NCBI RefSeq assembly: GCF_022811925.1
Contig: NZ_CP065511.1
Coordinates: forward strand, 1,853,501-1,917,500
Source: Cytobacillus oceanisediminis
Lineage (GTDB): Bacteria > Bacillota > Bacilli > Bacillales > Cytobacillaceae
Direction of reading: 5' to 3'
DNA: 64,000 bases
Shown here one piece after another: positions 34,517 through 44,998 of the stretch. The notes beneath the pieces are model-generated. The model was not told the origin of the DNA, did not search any database, and worked only from the letters and a program-made list of their open reading frames with translations. The translations under genes and the position numbers were made by a program. The first letter of the stretch is position 1. Each line of letters opens with the position of its first letter.

Positions 34517-34549
34517 AATGCCGGCATATTAATGTCCGGCATTTTTTTG
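34517..34549 (+). terminator. Intrinsic terminator of ykyA
   Basis: AATGCCGG (34517-34524) pairs with CCGGCATT (34536-34543), followed by TTTTTG. Confidence 0.85.
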
Positions 34550-34790
34550 CTTTTTGGCTATTCTTAAAGCAAAAGAATGGAAGGAAACGGCGGCACATGA
34601 TGAATCCGCTTTCTTCCTGAGAGCAGTACTTTTTATTTTAAGATAATGACAGGCGGCTTTTCTTTACTATAACACATCAAAATATAAGAGTTTTTTATAG
34701 TACAGATGTAAAAAAGCCGATAATACAGTTTTGATTATCAATAAAAAATATAAAAAGTATGCAAACTGTGAAAAACAAAAGGCAAGGTAA

Positions 34791-34820
34791 TTGACTAAGG
34801 TCTTAAAGGTGTATTAAACT
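34791..34820 (+). promoter_or_regulatory. Probable sigma-A promoter of pdhABCD
   Basis: TTGACT (34791-34796), an 18-nt spacer and TAAACT (34815-34820). Confidence 0.6.
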
Positions 34821-34835
34821 AAATCTCGTAATTAT

Positions 34836-34874
34836 TTCTGTATCAATTATGTTGCAAAATAAACTGATACAGAA
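34836..34874 (+). promoter_or_regulatory. 10-bp inverted repeat in the pdh leader
   Basis: TTCTGTATCA (34836-34845) and TGATACAGAA (34865-34874) are perfect inverted copies 19 nt apart, starting about 16 nt after the -10. They could form an RNA hairpin or a two-site operator. Confidence 0.5.
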
Positions 34875-35100
34875 TATGATAGTTAAAGATGAACAGAAAG
34901 ACGTTTTTTTAGAAGTGATCTGTGGAACACTATTTAAAAGTATGCATATGGCAGAAACGAACGTTCTGCTATTTAGAGATGCTTAATAAAACATGCCTGA
35001 AAGAGAAAACTTTATGCCTTTGAAAGAGTATCTAATATGGCTTCGTTTTGGGTAACCTAAATTTTGTGTATAAAAACTCTTAATTAACGTCTTTTTATGA

Positions 35101-36234
<1,134 letters not shown>

Positions 36235-36237
36235 GCC

Positions 36238-37215
36238 ATGGCGCAAATGACAATGATTCAGGCAATTACTGATGCTCTTCGCACAGAATTGCGCAACGAT
36301 CCGAATGTATTGGTATTCGGTGAAGATGTGGGCGTAAACGGCGGCGTTTTCCGTGCTACCGAAGGCCTTCAAAAAGAATTCGGCGAAGAGCGTGTATTTG
36401 ATACACCGCTAGCTGAATCCGGAATCGGCGGTCTGGCAGTCGGTCTTGGTTTACAGGGCTTCCGTCCAGTTCCTGAAATTCAATTCTTTGGATTCGTTTA
36501 TGAAGTAATGGATTCTATCTCCGGCCAGCTGGCGCGTATGCGTTATCGCTCCGGGGGAAGATACAGTGCACCGGTTACAATCCGTTCACCATTCGGAGGA
36601 GGCGTACATACTCCTGAAATGCATGCGGACAGCCTAGAAGGCCTTATGGCTCAGCAGCCAGGGTTAAAGGTTGTAATTCCATCAACTCCATATGATGCGA
36701 AAGGGCTTCTTATTTCAGCTATCCGTGATAACGACCCTGTTATCTTTCTTGAGCACATGAAATTATACCGTTCTTTCCGCCAGGAAGTGCCAGAAGAGGA
36801 ATATTCAATTCCGCTTGGCAAGGCAGAAGTAAAACGTGAAGGCTCAGACCTTACAATTGTGACTTATGGCGCAATGGTTCATGAGTCACTAAAAGCGGCT
36901 GAAGAGCTTGAAAAAGAAGGCAAGTCTGTTGAAGTAATCGACTTGCGTACAGTTGCTCCTCTTGATATTGAAACAATCATTGCTTCTGTTGAAAAGACAG
37001 GAAGAGCAATTGTTGTTCAGGAGGCACAAAAGCAAGCTGGTATTGCAGCAAATGTCGTTGCGGAAATCAATGATCGTGCAATTCTCAGCCTGGAAGCACC
37101 AGTTCTCCGTGTAGCTGCACCAGATACTGTATTTGCTTTCCCGCAAGCTGAAACAGTTTGGCTTCCTAACTATAAAGATGTTATCGTAACTGCTAAAAAA
37201 GTTCTTGAATTTTAA
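36238..37215 (+). CDS. pdhB: Pyruvate dehydrogenase E1 beta subunit
   Basis: This 325-residue partner of PdhA completes the alpha2beta2 E1 heterotetramer. The N-terminal pyrimidine-binding domain contains [18 protein letters not shown] and the C-terminal transketolase domain contains [11 protein letters not shown]. It starts 3 nt after the pdhA stop, with its ribosome site AAAGGAG inside the end of pdhA. The genes are thus coupled for equal output. Confidence 0.97.
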   Translation: MAQMTMIQAITDALRTELRNDPNVLVFGEDVGVNGGVFRATEGLQKEFGEERVFDTPLAESGIGGLAVGLGLQGFRPVPEIQFFGFVYEVMDSISGQLARMRYRSGGRYSAPVTIRSPFGGGVHTPEMHADSLEGLMAQQPGLKVVIPSTPYDAKGLLISAIRDNDPVIFLEHMKLYRSFRQEVPEEEYSIPLGKAEVKREGSDLTIVTYGAMVHESLKAAEELEKEGKSVEVIDLRTVAPLDIETIIASVEKTGRAIVVQEAQKQAGIAANVVAEINDRAILSLEAPVLRVAAPDTVFAFPQAETVWLPNYKDVIVTAKKVLEF

Positions 37216-37231
37216 TCGCATATGACTGATG

Positions 37232-37263
37232 ACACAAGGGGGAAAATATCCCCCTGACGTGTT
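37232..37263 (+). promoter_or_regulatory. Stem-loop between pdhB and pdhC
   Basis: AGGGGG (37237-37242) pairs with CCCCCT (37250-37255) over a 7-nt A/T loop, extended by ACAC/GTGT flanks. It lacks a proper U-run and the operon continues, so it is more likely an RNA-stability or processing element than a full terminator. Confidence 0.5.
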
Positions 37264-37302
37264 TTACTATGAACGATCGAAATAATAGGAGGGTGAATTC
37301 CA

Positions 37303-38649
37303 TTGGCATTCCAATTTAGATTGCCTGATATCGGTGAAGGTATCCATGAAGGTGAAATCGTCAAGTGGTTTGTAAAGCCAGGTGACGAAGTACAAGAAGA
37401 TGACGTGCTTTGTGAAGTTCAAAATGATAAAGCGGTTGTAGAGATTCCTTCCCCAGTTAAAGGTAAAGTTGAAGAAATCCTTGTTGAAGAAGGTACAGTA
37501 GCAACTGTAGGTCAAGTATTGATTACTTTTGATGCTCCAGGATATGAAGACCTTAAATTCAAGGGAGACCATGAAGATGAGGCTCCTAAAGAAGAAAAAA
37601 CAGAAGCGCAAGTACAGGCAACTGCTGAAGCTGGCCAGGATGTGAAGAAGGAAGAAGCTCCTGCACAAGATGCACCAAAAGAAGGAGTAGTTATTTCCGA
37701 GACGGATGTAGATCCTAACCGCCGCATTATTGCTATGCCTTCTGTTAGAAAATACGCTCGTGACAAAGGTGTAGATATTCGCCAGGTAGCTGGAAGCGGC
37801 AAAAATGGACGCATCCAGAAAGATGATATTGATGCATTCCAGAATGGCGGAGCAAAAGCTGCTGAAGCCACTGCTAAAGAAGACGCACCAAAAGCTGAAG
37901 CAAAAGAAACTGCACCGGCAGCTGCACAGGCGATTCCTGCTGGACAATATCCAGAAACTCGCGAGAAAATGAGCGGAATCCGTAAAGCAATTGCAAAAGC
38001 TATGGTAAACTCTAAGCATACAGCTCCACACGTAACATTAATGGATGAAATTGATGTTACGAAACTTGTTGCACACCGCAAGAAGTTTAAAGAAGTTGCA
38101 GCTAACAAAGGAATTAAGCTTACATTCCTTCCTTATGTGGTAAAAGCTTTAACAAGTGCATTGCGTGAATTCCCAGCACTTAACACTTCAATCGATGATG
38201 CAGCGGGTGAAATCATCCAGAAGCATTACTACAACATCGGTATTGCAGCGGATACTGAAAAAGGTCTTCTTGTACCAGTTGTTAAGGATGCAGACCGCAA
38301 GTCTACATTTGCCATTTCAAATGAAATCAATGAGCTAGCTGGTAAAGCGCGTGATGGCAAGCTTGCTCCAGATGAAATGAAGGGTGCTTCATGCACAATT
38401 ACAAATATCGGTTCTGCCGGCGGTCAATGGTTTACTCCGGTTATCAATCATCCTGAAGTTGCCATTCTTGGAATTGGCCGCATTGCTGAAAAGCCAGTAG
38501 TGAAGGATGGAGAAATTGTTGCTGCTCCAGTATTGGCATTGTCACTAAGCTTTGACCACAGAATTATTGATGGAGCAACTGCACAAAATGCATTAAATCA
38601 CATCAAGCGTTTACTGAACGATCCAGAACTATTGTTAATGGAGGCGTAA
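37303..38649 (+). CDS. pdhC: Pyruvate dehydrogenase E2, dihydrolipoamide acetyltransferase
   Basis: This 448-residue E2 core has one lipoyl domain (1-80, lipoyl-Lys43 in QNDKAVVEI), an Ala/Glu/Lys-rich linker, a peripheral-subunit-binding domain (about 143-180), a second Ala-rich linker and the catalytic acetyltransferase domain (about 220-448). The catalytic motif SFDHRIIDG carries His419 and Asp423. It transfers acetyl groups to CoA. The start is TTG 37303 after AGGAGGGTGA. The linker is richer in Ala/Lys/Glu than the domains. Confidence 0.97.
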   Translation: MAFQFRLPDIGEGIHEGEIVKWFVKPGDEVQEDDVLCEVQNDKAVVEIPSPVKGKVEEILVEEGTVATVGQVLITFDAPGYEDLKFKGDHEDEAPKEEKTEAQVQATAEAGQDVKKEEAPAQDAPKEGVVISETDVDPNRRIIAMPSVRKYARDKGVDIRQVAGSGKNGRIQKDDIDAFQNGGAKAAEATAKEDAPKAEAKETAPAAAQAIPAGQYPETREKMSGIRKAIAKAMVNSKHTAPHVTLMDEIDVTKLVAHRKKFKEVAANKGIKLTFLPYVVKALTSALREFPALNTSIDDAAGEIIQKHYYNIGIAADTEKGLLVPVVKDADRKSTFAISNEINELAGKARDGKLAPDEMKGASCTITNIGSAGGQWFTPVINHPEVAILGIGRIAEKPVVKDGEIVAAPVLALSLSFDHRIIDGATAQNALNHIKRLLNDPELLLMEA

Positions 38650-38655
38650 TAACAA

Positions 38656-40065
38656 ATGGTAGTAGGAGATTTCCCAATCGAAACAGATACTATAGTCATT
38701 GGTGCGGGTCCTGGTGGATATGTTGCAGCGATTCGTGCAGCACAGCTTGGACAAAAAGTTACAATCGTAGAAAAAGCTAATATGGGCGGAGTTTGCTTAA
38801 ACGTTGGATGTATTCCTTCAAAAGCTTTAATCGCAGCAGGCCACCGCTACGAAAATGCAAAGCACTCGGATGTAATGGGTATTACAGCTGAAAACGTAAA
38901 AGTTGACTTCACAAAAGTACAAGAATTTAAATCCGGTGTAGTAAAGAAGCTTACTGGTGGAGTAGAAGGTCTTTTAAAGGGCAATAAAGTTGACATCGTA
39001 CGCGGTGAAGCTTACTTTGTTGATGCGAATACCCTTCGTGTAATGGATGATAATTCCGCACAAACTTATACGTTTAAAAATGCGATCATTGCTACAGGAT
39101 CTCGTCCAATTGAATTGCCAACGTTTAAATTCTCTAAACGTGTTCTTGATTCAACAGGTGCCCTTGCACTTCAAGAGATTCCAGAGAAAATCGTCGTTAT
39201 TGGCGGCGGTGTTATTGGAATTGAACTTGGAGGAGCTTATGCGAACTTTGGTTCCCAAGTAACGATTCTTGAAGGTGCAGATGATATCCTTATCGGCTTT
39301 GAGAAGCAGATGTCATCTCTTGTCAAACGGAACTTAAAGAAAAAAGGCGTTGAATTCATTACGAAGGCACTTGCTAAAGGTGTTGAAGAGAATGAAAATG
39401 GAGTTACCGTTAAGTTTGAAGAAAAAGGCGAAGAGAAATCTCTTGATGCAGATTATGTGTTTGTAATGGTTGGAAGACGTCCAAATACAGACGAACTGGG
39501 CTTAGAGCAAGCCGGCATTAAGATGACTGAACGCGGTGTTATTGAAATCGATAAACAATGCCGTACGAATGTAAGCAACATTTATGCTATTGGTGATATT
39601 GTTGCAGGTCCTCAATTGGCTCATAAAGCTTCTTACGAAGGTAAGATTGCTGCAGAAGCAATTGCAGGCCATAACGCAGAAATTGATTACTTAGCTATCC
39701 CAGCTGTGGTATTCTCAGAGCCTGAATTGGCTTCTGTAGGATATACCGAGCAGCAGGCTAAAGAAGAAGGAATCGAAGTAATGGCAGCGAAGTTCCCATT
39801 CGCAGCCAATGGCCGTGCCCTTGCACTTGATTCTACTGACGGTTTTTTAAAGCTAGTGACACGCAAAGAGGATGGCCTTGTAATCGGTGCGCAAATCGCT
39901 GGTGCAAGTGCATCTGATATGATTGCTGAGCTTGGATTGGCTATTGAAGCAGGCATGACTGCAGAAGATCTTGCCATGACTATTCATGCTCATCCAACAT
40001 TGGGCGAAATCACAATGGAAGCAGCAGAAGTTGCTATTGGAAGCCCAATTCATATAGTAAAATAA
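38656..40065 (+). CDS. pdhD: Dihydrolipoamide dehydrogenase (E3)
   Basis: This 469-residue FAD/NAD disulfide oxidoreductase reoxidises E2 dihydrolipoamide. The FAD motif [10 protein letters not shown] (16-25), redox disulfide GGVCLNVGC (Cys47, Cys52), NAD motif [10 protein letters not shown] and the C-terminal His-Glu motif HAHPTLGE (His446, Glu451) are intact. It starts 6 nt after pdhC; the ribosome site overlaps the end of pdhC. It may also serve the 2-oxoglutarate or branched-chain complexes. Confidence 0.97.
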   Translation: MVVGDFPIETDTIVIGAGPGGYVAAIRAAQLGQKVTIVEKANMGGVCLNVGCIPSKALIAAGHRYENAKHSDVMGITAENVKVDFTKVQEFKSGVVKKLTGGVEGLLKGNKVDIVRGEAYFVDANTLRVMDDNSAQTYTFKNAIIATGSRPIELPTFKFSKRVLDSTGALALQEIPEKIVVIGGGVIGIELGGAYANFGSQVTILEGADDILIGFEKQMSSLVKRNLKKKGVEFITKALAKGVEENENGVTVKFEEKGEEKSLDADYVFVMVGRRPNTDELGLEQAGIKMTERGVIEIDKQCRTNVSNIYAIGDIVAGPQLAHKASYEGKIAAEAIAGHNAEIDYLAIPAVVFSEPELASVGYTEQQAKEEGIEVMAAKFPFAANGRALALDSTDGFLKLVTRKEDGLVIGAQIAGASASDMIAELGLAIEAGMTAEDLAMTIHAHPTLGEITMEAAEVAIGSPIHIVK

Positions 40066-40066
40066 T

Positions 40067-40103
40067 TAAAAAAATCCTTCCTTGCCAGGGAGGATTTTTT
40101 TTG
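40067..40103 (+). terminator. Intrinsic terminator of the pdh operon
   Basis: AATCCTTCC pairs with GGGAGGATT (one G-U), followed by a long T-run. Confidence 0.85.
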
Positions 40104-40113
40104 TATATGATGA

Positions 40114-40500
40114 CTACTTTTTGTCCTTTTCATCCATTGCATCGGCAAGCGGATTAATAATCTTCTCTTTAGGTACAGTGCCTTTAATTTCTACAATCAC
40201 TTTATCTTGATATACCAGCAGCATGGCAGGGCAGTTTTCTACATTATAATTGCTTATATGGCTGGATTCTGATGCTGTTATGACTTTCATATTCTTGATC
40301 AGATCCGGATAGCTTCTCTTTAATTCGATGATGGCATCATAATAGGATATTTCCTGTTCATATTGTTTATTATCCGTGAAAAAAATGAGCTGTTTAACAC
40401 TATCGTCTATCTTCAGCTCTTTTTTTACTTCCTTATGATTGCATGAAGAGGTCACAAACAAGAGTGCAGTAATTAATATCAGCGGCAGACCTTTCATCAT
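40114..40500 (-). CDS. Small lipoprotein, perhaps thioredoxin-like
   Basis: This 128-residue protein has a signal peptide and lipobox TSSC (about 17-20). The mature part reads LIFFTDNKQYEQE..., a helix, and NYNVENCPAMLLVYQDKVIVEIKG, which resembles the cis-proline strand of a thioredoxin fold. It lacks a CxxC active site, so it would not be a normal disulfide oxidoreductase. ATG follows GTGAGGG. The gene is convergent with pdhD. The fold guess is inference and the function is unknown. Confidence 0.65.
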   Translation of the reverse strand: MMKGLPLILITALLFVTSSCNHKEVKKELKIDDSVKQLIFFTDNKQYEQEISYYDAIIELKRSYPDLIKNMKVITASESSHISNYNVENCPAMLLVYQDKVIVEIKGTVPKEKIINPLADAMDEKDKK

Positions 40501-40788
40501 TTTGCCCTCACTTTATTATAAATTCCACCGTATGACATAAGATCGTTTTATCTGAAGTAGTATAGAAGTCTCGGTAATTTGCCAGTCTTCTAACAGTTAG
40601 TGAGCAATTCATAATAAGCACCTAATATTTATGAGTATTTTATCATATAGTGAAAGAAAATTTTGGCTTGTCATTCAAATGTTACAGAAATGAAAAATAA
40701 GAATATCCTTTTCAACATATATTACATACACAAGTGTTTCTTCTATTAAAATAAAGGGTAAGGATTAAAAAATTTGGTGGTGGAGTGC

Positions 40789-41034
40789 ATGAAGATTTAT
40801 ACAGCTCTTTTGCTGCAGATGTTAATTTGGAGCGGATATACTTTCATTGAATGGCTGTCAAAATATGACCAGCTCATATATAAAGTCATTATGTTTTTTG
40901 TTTTTTTCTATTTGGCAATAAACATTGGAAATTGGGTAATTAAGTCTGCTAAAAAAACATTTATGGTAACTGTTATGAGCTTAAGCTTATATGCATCTTT
41001 CCATTTTGCAATGTCCTACTTGTCTCATTGGTAA
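40789..41034 (+). CDS. Small membrane protein, three helices
   Basis: This 81-residue hydrophobic protein has three predicted membrane segments (about 3-20, 30-50 and 58-78). ATG 40789 follows a purine-rich GGTGGTGGAG site; the upstream in-frame GTG at 40774 is less well placed. It ends at a terminator shared with the BCCT gene on the other strand. The family is not recognised. Confidence 0.65.
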   Translation: MKIYTALLLQMLIWSGYTFIEWLSKYDQLIYKVIMFFVFFYLAINIGNWVIKSAKKTFMVTVMSLSLYASFHFAMSYLSHW

Positions 41035-41052
41035 AGTTACGAGAAAATATAA

Positions 41053-41083
41053 AGAATCGGCACCTTTTGCAGGTGCCGATTTT
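41053..41083. terminator. Bidirectional terminator before the BCCT gene end
   Basis: AATCGGCACCT (41055-41065) pairs with AGGTGCCGATT (41071-41081), followed by TTTATT. Confidence 0.85.
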
Positions 41084-41085
41084 TA

Positions 41086-42609
41086 TTAGGCTTTATCAGC
41101 TGTTTTTTTCGGGGTGACTTCTTCTTTAAACGATTTAGCCAGCGATACCACAATTAGAAGCATAATGACGGTAAAAGGAAGTGCAGCTATAATGGAAGCC
41201 CTTTGGAGTGCTTCCAGACCTCCAGTCCATAAAAGGATGGCTGCAGATGCTGATTGAATAATGCCCCAGACAAATTTCACTTTACCCGGAGGGTTCAGGC
41301 TTCCGTTTGTCGTCTGCATCCCTAGAACAAAAGTAGCTGAGTCTGCAGAAGTAATAAAGAATGTACTGATTAAGAAAATAGCCAATGAGCTAAGAACAGT
41401 GCTGAAAGGGAAGTTATCGAACACAGTAAACAGTGCTACTTCCATTCCCTGCTGCTCGATTGTTTCCATGATAGGCTTAGCCTCGAAGAATTCAAGGTAT
41501 ATACCTGTTCCTCCAAAAACAGAGAACCAAAGGGCTCCAAATAGAGTTGGAACAGCAAGCACACCAATGACGAATTCTCTTATTGTCCTTCCACGGGATA
41601 TTCTGGCTATGAACGTACCGACAAACGGCGCCCAGGCAATCCACCATGCCCAATAAAAAATGGTCCAATCCTGAAACCATGTCAGCTCCTGATCAAAAGG
41701 GCTGAGCCTAAAGCTCATGGATGGAAGATTTTGAAGATAAGAGCCAATCGTCGTTGTGAACAGATCCATAATAAAGTTAGACGGACCAACAAACAGCAGA
41801 AATAACAATAAAGATATTGCTAAGATAATATTTAAATTACTTAAATATTTTATTCCCTTGTTTAAACCGGTTTGTGCTGAAAACATAAACAAGATCGTTA
41901 CAACGACAATAATAATTAATTGAGTGGTGAAATTATTACCGATACTGTCGAATATTCCAGAAAGTCCTCCTGAAATCTGAATGGCACCGAGGCCTAATGA
42001 TGTCGCAACCCCGAAAACAGTTGCAAAGACGGCAATAAAATCAATTAATACACCCAGAGGCCCGTCCACTTTGCTCCCTAAAATTGGCCTCAAAATGGAG
42101 CTGATAACTCCCGGTGCTCCTTTTCTGAACTGGAAATAAGCGAGTGCAAGTCCAATGACAGCATAAATAGCCCAAGGGTGAAGACCCCAATGGAAAAAGG
42201 AGTATCTCATGGCAGCTCTTGCTGCTTCTGGTGTCTGTCCTTCCAGAAAGGGAGGTGCATAAAAGTGATACATAGGTTCCGACACTCCCCAAAAAACCAG
42301 GCCAATTCCCATCCCGGCACTGAAAAGCATGGCAAACCAAGTTAAGTAGCTATATTCAGGCCTATCTGAATCCTTACCCAGACGAATATTCCCATATTTG
42401 CTGAATGCTAATAGGATTGAAAAAATTAAAAAGATAGAAGCTGATAAAAGGTAAAACCAGCCGAACTTCTCCAATATGAATCCTTGAACAGTTGCTGTAA
42501 CAGAATCAAGGTTGCCTTTTGGCAGTATGGTCTCCGGGACAAGTCCCCATAAAATAAATATTGCTGTGAATATGACTGATACCGTAAAAACGGGTGTCAG
42601 TTTCTTCAT
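41086..42609 (-). CDS. BCCT betaine/choline-type transporter, OpuD-like
   Basis: This 507-residue protein of the betaine-choline-carnitine transporter family has 12 membrane helices. The BCCT signature is seen in FYWAWWIAWAPFVGTFIARISRGRTIREF, with the sodium/betaine site region SAGMGIGLVFWGVSEPMYH. The C-terminal tail is short, as in OpuD. It would import glycine betaine with sodium under osmotic stress. ATG 42609 follows GGAGGG by 5 nt. OpuD identity is likely but other BCCT substrates are possible. Confidence 0.9.
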   Translation of the reverse strand: MKKLTPVFTVSVIFTAIFILWGLVPETILPKGNLDSVTATVQGFILEKFGWFYLLSASIFLIFSILLAFSKYGNIRLGKDSDRPEYSYLTWFAMLFSAGMGIGLVFWGVSEPMYHFYAPPFLEGQTPEAARAAMRYSFFHWGLHPWAIYAVIGLALAYFQFRKGAPGVISSILRPILGSKVDGPLGVLIDFIAVFATVFGVATSLGLGAIQISGGLSGIFDSIGNNFTTQLIIIVVVTILFMFSAQTGLNKGIKYLSNLNIILAISLLLFLLFVGPSNFIMDLFTTTIGSYLQNLPSMSFRLSPFDQELTWFQDWTIFYWAWWIAWAPFVGTFIARISRGRTIREFVIGVLAVPTLFGALWFSVFGGTGIYLEFFEAKPIMETIEQQGMEVALFTVFDNFPFSTVLSSLAIFLISTFFITSADSATFVLGMQTTNGSLNPPGKVKFVWGIIQSASAAILLWTGGLEALQRASIIAALPFTVIMLLIVVSLAKSFKEEVTPKKTADKA

Positions 42610-42612
42610 CAA

Positions 42613-42979
42613 ATCCCTCCAATTCTTAATAAAATGAACCTAAATAAAATAATTCTGTAAAACTCCCGATCCTAAAAATGCAGGAAAATAAGTATCCCGC
42701 TTTCCTGACAGTTATAGTTTGATTTTTTAAAGCATTTTGAAGCTCAGCAGGGGAGAGCAGCTTCCCGAAAAAGATCGCCTATGTAAAATCCAAAGGATGT
42801 ATAGATCCAAACTGAATTCTAAATTTTACTTTTGAATGTTCAAAACGGACCTATTTCGGGTAAAATCAGTAGATAATGGTAAGGTGTCAAAAAGGGGAAC
42901 AACTCTTTTAAAAAGGCCATTTTACATACTAACACTTATTGGGGTGAGTTTAAAGGAATATGCACTAGAGGAGGCCGAT
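42613..42979. other. Region between the BCCT and deacetylase genes
   Basis: This 367-nt divergent intergenic region presumably holds both promoters. I see no gene: the in-frame extension upstream of the deacetylase (from 42836) lacks a ribosome site. No clear operator is seen. Confidence 0.5.
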
Positions 42980-43840
42980 ATGAGAATAACAGGACTTATA
43001 ATAGGTGTTTTTTTCTTACTAATTCTGGCTGCATGTACGGATTTTATTGCGGTTGAAAGTAAGCAATCTGAATTGGAAAAAGAAGAGAATAAGCAAGAAA
43101 AAAATAATTCGGATGATCATTCTAAAGTTCATGAATCCAAATCGGAGAAGAACAAAGGCGAAGCCGAAGAAGAGCCGAAAGAAGAAGCAGTAACCTTATC
43201 AAAGCCGCAATACAAGATAAATTCAAATAATTGGACAATAGAACCAGTGAATCAGGCCAACCCAAAAGTTGTATTACTGACCATTGACGATGCTCCGGAT
43301 AAAAATGCATTGGAGATGGCCAGGATCTTAAAAAAACTTTCAACGCCGGCCATCTTTTTTGTTAATGGGCATTTCATTGATACTCCGGAAGAAGCAAAAG
43401 TTTTGAAGGATATTCATGAACTTGGTTTTGCTATTGGTAATCACACATATAGCCACCCCAACCTGAAAACCTTATCCGAGGCACAGCAATATAAAGAGAT
43501 TGTTGGTCTTAATGATCGAGTTGAAGAGATTATTGGAGAGAGGCCAAAATTCTTCCGGGCACCATTCGGATCCATTACAGATTACAGCAGAGAGGTTGCT
43601 AAAGATGAAAACATGCTCCTTATGAATTGGACATACGGGTATGACTGGGAAAAGGAATATCAATCAAAAGAAGCTTTAGCAGAAATAATGATTAATTCAC
43701 CTTATTTAGTGAATGGTGCAAATTTATTAATGCATGATAGGCAATGGACAAAAGAAGCATTAGAGGATATTGTGAAAGGGCTGCAGAATAAAGGATTTAC
43801 GCCAGTCGATCCCGCTCGGATCAGCCAGGAAATAGAATGA
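42980..43840 (+). CDS. Polysaccharide deacetylase lipoprotein
   Basis: This 286-residue protein has a signal peptide with lipobox LAAC (about 16-19), a long Lys/Glu/Asn-rich linker (about 25-75) and a NodB deacetylase domain (about 95-285). The metal motifs are TIDDAPD (usually TFDDGP), HTYSHPNL and RAPFG; the late catalytic His is in LLMHD. It should de-N-acetylate peptidoglycan or another wall polymer outside the membrane. ATG 42980 follows AGAGGAGG. The Gly-to-Ala change in motif 1 is unusual but the aspartates remain. Confidence 0.88.
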   Translation: MRITGLIIGVFFLLILAACTDFIAVESKQSELEKEENKQEKNNSDDHSKVHESKSEKNKGEAEEEPKEEAVTLSKPQYKINSNNWTIEPVNQANPKVVLLTIDDAPDKNALEMARILKKLSTPAIFFVNGHFIDTPEEAKVLKDIHELGFAIGNHTYSHPNLKTLSEAQQYKEIVGLNDRVEEIIGERPKFFRAPFGSITDYSREVAKDENMLLMNWTYGYDWEKEYQSKEALAEIMINSPYLVNGANLLMHDRQWTKEALEDIVKGLQNKGFTPVDPARISQEIE

Positions 43841-43870
43841 GAACAGCAGCTGCTGTTCTCAACGTTTTTT
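43839..43870 (+). terminator. Intrinsic terminator of the deacetylase gene
   Basis: GAGAACAGC (43839-43847) pairs with GCTGTTCTC (43852-43860), followed by AACGTTTTTT. Confidence 0.8.
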
Positions 43871-43878
43871 GAAATCAA

Positions 43879-44313
43879 TTATTTTCTGTTATAAAAGTAC
43901 ATGATTCTTCCATTGAAGAGATGTAATTCACCTTGCAGCTTTTTAGCGAGAAATTTGCATAATTCATTTGCTTTACCTTTATCTCCAAATGTTGCACCTT
44001 CCGGCAATGTAACCTGTATGTACGCCTGTTCCCGTTCAGAACCGTCATCCTCTCTAACTAATTCTTTATTAATGCCAAGCAATATGGCGTTATATCGGTC
44101 ATGTTCTGAATTTAGGTAAAACCAGGTTCCTTTTGCTTCAGGCTTCTCTTTAATCTCATAAGGAAAAGCAGCATCATTATATTCCCATTTAATCTGGCTG
44201 CCTGTTTTGCCTGTAATATCCTTATAATATAAAAAAAGTTCTTTTAGCTCTTCTGTTGATATATTTTCCTTAACTGATGAAGGAACCAGCTTGATAAAAG
44301 AATTAGCTGCCAA
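43879..44313 (-). CDS. DUF1885-like conserved protein
   Basis: This soluble protein of about 144 residues resembles the DUF1885 family: LAANSFIKLVPSSVKENIS at the start, then YKDITGKTGSQIKWEY and AAFPYEIKEK. A structure exists for a family member but the function is unknown. TTG 44313 follows GGGGGG by 7 nt; the 14 residues encoded upstream start inside other sequence. It is convergent with the deacetylase. Confidence 0.75.
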   Translation of the reverse strand: MAANSFIKLVPSSVKENISTEELKELFLYYKDITGKTGSQIKWEYNDAAFPYEIKEKPEAKGTWFYLNSEHDRYNAILLGINKELVREDDGSEREQAYIQVTLPEGATFGDKGKANELCKFLAKKLQGELHLFNGRIMYFYNRK

Positions 44314-44486
44314 CTTCTTTCCCCCCATTATCCCCATAATTATGGTAATGAACATTCTCCTTCATTCTAGCATTAGATAAAATCTTATGACAACTTAAAA
44401 TAGTAAGGTAAATTTAAATTACTTGTCAAAGCGCCTATTTTGAATTATAATAATATTCTAAATACTTATTTAAAAGGAGGAATTTT

Positions 44487-44786
44487 ATGGATTATTTTGA
44501 GAAGCTCTATGATGAGCATGAAAACGTGAATGTCCGTTTTGTTGGCTTTACGACCGAGTCAACACGTTATGATTTTGGAATTGTTTATACAAACCTCTTC
44601 TTCTCTAAGCCTCTGGTTATTTGTATGCAGACCGGCCGCTCAACTCTCCTCGACCCTAAAGATCTCGAAGACATCGAATACTTGCAAAAGGCATTTAAGC
44701 TTGATTTATATGAACAGGCGGCTGATTTAAGCGAGTTTTTCATAGAAGCAATCCCTGGTGCGCGTTTCGAAGAACAATACGATTAA
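44487..44786 (+). CDS. DUF3055-like conserved protein
   Basis: This small acidic soluble protein of 99 residues contains VNVRFVGFTTESTRYDFGIVYT and an acidic helical C-terminus, resembling the DUF3055 family of Bacillus and Staphylococcus. ATG 44487 follows AAAAGGAGG. It lies just upstream of the SR1 locus and has its own terminator. The function is unknown. Confidence 0.72.
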   Translation: MDYFEKLYDEHENVNVRFVGFTTESTRYDFGIVYTNLFFSKPLVICMQTGRSTLLDPKDLEDIEYLQKAFKLDLYEQAADLSEFFIEAIPGARFEEQYD

Positions 44787-44790
44787 ACAA

Positions 44791-44824
44791 TAAAAAAACA
44801 GGCCGAATTGGTCTGTTTTTTTTA
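44791..44824 (+). terminator. Intrinsic terminator of the DUF3055-like gene
   Basis: AAAACAGGCC (44795-44804) pairs with GGTCTGTTTT (44810-44819, one G-U), followed by TTTT. Confidence 0.8.
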
Positions 44825-44825
44825 T

Positions 44826-44836
44826 TATGTCATACT
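44826..44836 (+). promoter_or_regulatory. Putative distal CcpN operator of sr1
   Basis: TATGTCATACT matches the CcpN consensus TRTGHYATAYW at every position. It lies about 108-118 nt upstream of the likely start of SR1 transcription. Confidence 0.65.
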
Positions 44837-44890
44837 ATTAATAAATGTCTATAAATGCTATTAACGTAAATACCAATAAAAAACAATAAT

Positions 44891-44901
44891 TATGTTATAC
44901 A
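44891..44901 (+). promoter_or_regulatory. Putative proximal CcpN operator of sr1
   Basis: TATGTTATACA also matches TRTGHYATAYW exactly and ends 7 nt before the -35 hexamer of the SR1 promoter. Confidence 0.7.
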
Positions 44902-44908
44902 ATTAGGC

Positions 44909-44937
44909 TTGATAATTTAATAATGTTATATTATTAT
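44909..44937 (+). promoter_or_regulatory. sr1 promoter
   Basis: TTGATA (44909-44914), a 17-nt spacer and TATTAT (44932-44937). Transcription should start near 44944. Confidence 0.75.
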
Positions 44938-44947
44938 TGATTTATAG

Positions 44948-44961
44948 ATAAAGCGCTTTCA
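44948..44961 (+). promoter_or_regulatory. cre site over the start of sr1 transcription
   Basis: ATAAAGCGCTTTCA (TGAAAGCGCTTTAT on the other strand) is a near-perfect CcpA operator, placed just after the predicted +1. CcpA also represses sr1 in B. subtilis. Confidence 0.7.
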
Positions 44962-44998
44962 ATTACCACTAAAACTCATTGAAAAGGAGAATGAAAAG

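Noticed and set aside
37267..38108. Long antisense frames (254 and 198 residues) opposite pdhC.
   Set aside because: They mirror the Ala/Lys/Glu-rich linker of E2, giving Ser/Phe/Cys-rich nonsense with no ribosome site. pdhC explains the region.
42836..42979. A 48-residue extension of the deacetylase.
   Set aside because: It has no ribosome site, and the downstream ATG gives a perfect lipoprotein signal with AGAGGAGG in front.
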